In this document: positions 5,351-7,331 of the stretch, piece by piece
How the letters are laid out: every line of letters starts with the position of its first letter
How positions within the stretch are numbered: position 1 is the first letter of the stretch
Assembly: GCA_031362155.1 (NCBI GenBank)
Contig: JANLRZ010000108.1
Location: 1 to 7,331 of the forward strand
Origin: JAENVU01 sp031362155
Lineage (GTDB): Bacteria > Actinomycetota > Acidimicrobiia > IMCC26256 > JAENVU01
Reading direction: 5' to 3'
Length of the DNA stretch: 7,331 nt
The notes under the pieces: model-generated
Databases searched by the model: none
Seen by the model: only the letters and a program-made list of their open reading frames with translations
What the model was told of the DNA's origin: nothing
Made by a program: the position numbers and the translations under genes

Positions 5351-6240
5351 GGGCGGTTGCTTTCTGGTCGGCTCCCGGTCCCTGGAGTTCCGCCCGAGTT
5401 CGGTGGTGAAGTGCTGTCCGGCAGCACGGTGCTCAGGCGGCCAGCGAACAGCTCGGGGTGCACGGTGAAGCCGACATGGTCACCGGGAAACGACATCGGG
5501 CTGATGCCGAGTGAGGTGGCGAGCGTGTTCGACGTGCGTTCACAGGTTTGCCCTGTTGATGCCTCGCCGATTCCGACGATGATCCGTGTGCCGCCAGCGC
5601 GGAGCGCGGTGAGGTCGGGTAACCAGTAGGTGGATGGTCGCAGGGTGTGGGCGAAGAAGAACAACTCGTCGGCGGCTGCTTGCGGGGTCGGTTCGCTGGC
5701 CCATTGCGCAATGTCTTCTTCGCTGAGCGTGATGTTTGCTGACCTGAGGAACTTGCCCCATGCCCCGCCGACGTCACCCGAAAGATAGGTCGCGACGATG
5801 TCCTCGGTGACGGCTCTCAGCTCGGCCCGATCGTCGAGCAGTTCTTCCAGCGGGGGTTCGTGGGCCACCACGGTGTGCACCTGGTCGGGGTGGGCTTGAG
5901 CGAGCGCCAACGCGCTGACCGCACCACCGCTCGACCCGAACACTGCGACCGGACCGAGGCTCAGGTGGTTCAACAACTGCGACAGGTCATCGGCGAGCAT
6001 CTCCGGCGTGACATCCTGATCGGGGTCGTCGACCGAGCTGCGGTTGATGCCGCGAGGGTCAGTCGTGATCACGGTGTGATCCACGGCGAGCAGATCTGCG
6101 AGCGACGCGAACGCCGTGGCGTCCGTCGGGCAGCCGACCAGTAGTACGCCTGGTCCGACACCACGCACTTCGTAAAACACGTGCGCGCCGGTCGTACGCA
6201 ACATGGCATTGACGGTCGGGTCGGATGCAGTCTGGGTCAC
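5347..6240 (-). CDS. Alpha/beta hydrolase fold protein
   Basis: A 297-residue alpha/beta hydrolase. The nucleophile elbow is VFGSSGGAVSAL with Ser104 in G-x-S-x-G; the catalytic His is probably His255 in GDHVGF near the C-terminus, and Glu226 in VGIGEAS is a candidate acid. The N-terminal HVFYEVRGVGPGVLLVG strand and TTDPRGINRSS loop are typical, with the oxyanion-hole region before it. The last 25 residues are a Pro/Ser/Gly tail outside the fold. No signal peptide is seen, so it is cytoplasmic. The GTG at 6240 is chosen because AGGGA lies 10 bases before it; an ATG at 6294 (315 residues) has no domain support, and an ATG 11 codons inside also lies close to the domain start. It is the first gene of an operon with the DUF1905 gene (4-base overlap). 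A 13-base palindrome lies about 78 bases upstream. The substrate cannot be told; esterase, haloperoxidase-like or lactonase activity are all possible. Confidence 0.88.
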   Translation of the reverse strand: MTQTASDPTVNAMLRTTGAHVFYEVRGVGPGVLLVGCPTDATAFASLADLLAVDHTVITTDPRGINRSSVDDPDQDVTPEMLADDLSQLLNHLSLGPVAVFGSSGGAVSALALAQAHPDQVHTVVAHEPPLEELLDDRAELRAVTEDIVATYLSGDVGGAWGKFLRSANITLSEEDIAQWASEPTPQAAADELFFFAHTLRPSTYWLPDLTALRAGGTRIIVGIGEASTGQTCERTSNTLATSLGISPMSFPGDHVGFTVHPELFAGRLSTVLPDSTSPPNSGGTPGTGSRPESNRP

Positions 6241-6317
6241 GTGTCGGTGTTCCCTGAGATGGCCGAGACCAAACACCACTCCATGCGCCGGCATCGGCGA
6301 TCCAGGTTTGCGAGTGT

Positions 6318-6330
6318 CGTGACGGTCACG
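6318..6330. promoter_or_regulatory. 13-base palindrome upstream of the hydrolase operon, possible operator
   Basis: CGTGACGGTCACG is a perfect inverted repeat with a one-base centre. It overlaps the stop codon of the acyltransferase remnant and lies about 78 bases before the hydrolase start. Size and symmetry suit a dimeric repressor, but no regulator gene is present in the window and no promoter hexamers are clear. Confidence 0.3.
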
Positions 6331-6685
6331 CTAAGTCGGGTGACACGTTCTGGCCTGACAGACAGCGAATGGCTTCCATCAGATCATCTCGGATCTGTCG
6401 ACGATGACGCCGCTGGGTTCCCACGTAGGTCGACGGGTCGATCGGCGTTCCGAATCGTGCGACCACCGGATGGAACGGTCGTGGCACCTTGGCGCCGATT
6501 GGTTGGACCCGTTCAGTGCCGACCAGGCCAATCGGAACGATCATTGCGTTCGTCATCAATGCCAGTTGAGCTACACCGGTTCGACCGCGGTGCAGCAGGC
6601 CATCGCGCGAGCGCGTCCCTTCGGGATAGATGCCGAGCATGTCGCCGTGTTCGAGCGCCGCCGCGGCGGTGTGTGCGGGGCAAAC
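6326..6685 (-). pseudogene. PlsC-family acyltransferase, N-terminal half missing
   Basis: The C-terminal half of a lysophospholipid (1-acylglycerol-3-phosphate) acyltransferase of the PlsC family. The open frame holds 119 residues, with convincing homology from about AAAALEHGDMLGIYPEGTRS onward: the EGTRSRDG substrate-binding block, GRTGVAQLALMTNAMIVPIGLVGTE (the VPIGLVG block), PHP-like text VARFGTPIDPSTY and a normal C-terminus. A full protein is about 200-250 residues and must carry the catalytic H-x4-D block upstream; here a TGA at 6686-6688 and foreign sequence replace it. An internal ATG at 6640 could start a 104-residue product, but without the catalytic histidine it could not act as an acyltransferase. 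The family normally makes phosphatidic acid at the membrane. The break coincides with the recombinase-like fragment on the other strand. Confidence 0.8.
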
Positions 6686-6812
6686 TCACCTGCGGCATCT
6701 GCGGCCGGCTCATGCAAGCCCACCAGGCAGCGCGGCACGTGGCGCGGTCTTCCCCGGCTCACCCATGGACTACGCCGAGCACCCGCGGCAGTGGCGCGAC
6801 GAGGGCAGTCTC
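6676..6812 (+). pseudogene. Fragment resembling the zinc ribbon of a large serine recombinase
   Basis: In one frame the + strand reads RGKLTCGICGRLMQAHQAA, which resembles the recombinase zinc beta-ribbon of large serine integrases/resolvases (RG-x-L-x-CG-x-CGR-x-M pattern). About 12 codons later a different frame reads VFPGSPMDYAEHPRQW, which resembles the FP-x-x-YA-x-HPR-x-V segment that follows the ribbon in these proteins. No start, catalytic Ser domain or second cysteine pair is visible, and at least one frameshift separates the two parts. If correct, this is a decayed remnant of an integrative element or transposon. The assignment rests on short motifs and could be wrong. Confidence 0.42.
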
Positions 6813-6835
6813 GCAGGCACCCGGGTCGTACGCCG

Positions 6836-7316
6836 TGGCGCACCGACCTCGTGAGCGCCTGGGCGGCAGTGCAGTCTGCACGTTGCTCGAGCATCCTGAA
6901 CTTCAACGTCGGGTACGGCGCGACCATGCGATGATCGCCAGCATCGTCGAGGAGTCGCTGCGCTACGAGACGCCGACCCAGCTGATGTTCCGCACCACGG
7001 CCCACCCGGTCGAGCTGGCCGGCGTCGTCATCCCTTCGGGCGCGACCGTGATTCCTCTGATCGGGTCAGCGAATCGGGATCCCGAGGTCTTCAGCGAACC
7101 GGACCGGTTCGATCCCGATCGTGATCTCGCCTGGCACCTCGGCTTCGGCCACGGCATCCCTTTTGTCTCGGCGCGGCCCTGGCCCGGCAGGAAGCGACGA
7201 CTGCGATCGAGGAGCTCATGGCGCGGTCCACGTGGCTGGAGGCGGCCGGCCCCATGGAGAGCGTCACCTCGATCGTGTTCCGCGGGCCGAGCCGCCTTCC
7301 CGTGCACATGTTCTGA
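6836..7316 (+). pseudogene. Cytochrome P450, internally deleted and frameshifted
   Basis: The C-terminal part of a bacterial class I P450. A short piece (WRTDLVSA at 6836-6859) matches the stretch before the I-helix. The next matched text, GGSAVCTLLEHPELQRRV (from 6862, in another frame), belongs after it, so the I-helix with the oxygen-activating AG-x-[DE]-T region is gone. Downstream are the K-helix ExxR (EESLR, 6952-6963), FSEPDRFDPDR (PERF-like) and the heme loop start LGFGHGI. There the frame shifts: GHGI is followed by two bases (cc) where the conserved His codon should be, and the correct continuation FCLGAALARQEATTAIEELM, with heme-ligand Cys at 7164-7166, runs in the next frame to a normal ending (PVHMF, TGA). 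The N-terminal half is absent. It cannot make a working monooxygenase. Confidence 0.85.
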
Positions 7317-7331
7317 TCGCGCCCAGGCCAG

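Noticed and set aside
5860..6144. Open frame on the + strand inside the hydrolase gene
   Set aside because: Antisense shadow of the hydrolase, His/Arg-rich with no domain.
2500..6300. Integron cassette array
   Set aside because: The gene types (toxin-antitoxin, SRPBCC, VOC, ABM, DUF1905) are common in cassettes, but I found no paired attC-like core sites between genes, and no integrase; isolated 7-base matches are expected by chance.

Overview
The window is GC-rich, mostly chromosomal-looking DNA from a high-GC bacterium, most likely an actinobacterium. The evidence is the GC-biased third codon positions, GTG/TTG starts and actinobacterial-style protein sequences. No rRNA, tRNA, CRISPR array or intact mobile element is visible, and I cannot name a genus.

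Left part (1-2500, + strand) is ordinary housekeeping DNA. It holds the 3' end of an HrpB-type DEAH helicase gene (2-445), a small one-helix membrane protein with a charged coiled-coil tail (641-946), and a diacylglycerol-kinase-family protein with four predicted N-terminal membrane helices (1064-2440). A strong hairpin at 2473-2496 follows.

Middle part (2500-5060) is an accessory zone of small genes, mostly on the - strand. It contains a MazF/PemK-type toxin with a ribbon-helix-helix antitoxin (2676-3198, - strand). The antitoxin has a -10-like box seven bases before its ATG, which suggests a leaderless transcript. A divergent SRPBCC/AHSA1-like gene follows (3319-3750, +). Then come about 430 bases with no recognisable gene, a VOC/glyoxalase gene cut to 59 residues (4187-4366, -), and an intact ABM-type monooxygenase gene (4597-4884, -).

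Right part (5060-6330, -) is a two-gene operon: an alpha/beta hydrolase and a DUF1905 protein joined by an ATGA stop/start overlap. A 13-base palindrome lies upstream.

The far right (6326-7316) is a scar. An acyltransferase (PlsC family) gene has lost its N-terminal half. It abuts what looks like a shred of a large serine recombinase zinc ribbon, followed by a cytochrome P450 gene that lacks its I-helix and is frameshifted inside the heme-cysteine loop. The region reads as a decayed insertion/deletion site beside a small accessory island.

I found no convincing new multi-gene system. The most useful observations are the scar, the probable leaderless toxin-antitoxin promoter, and the coupled hydrolase-DUF1905 pair.
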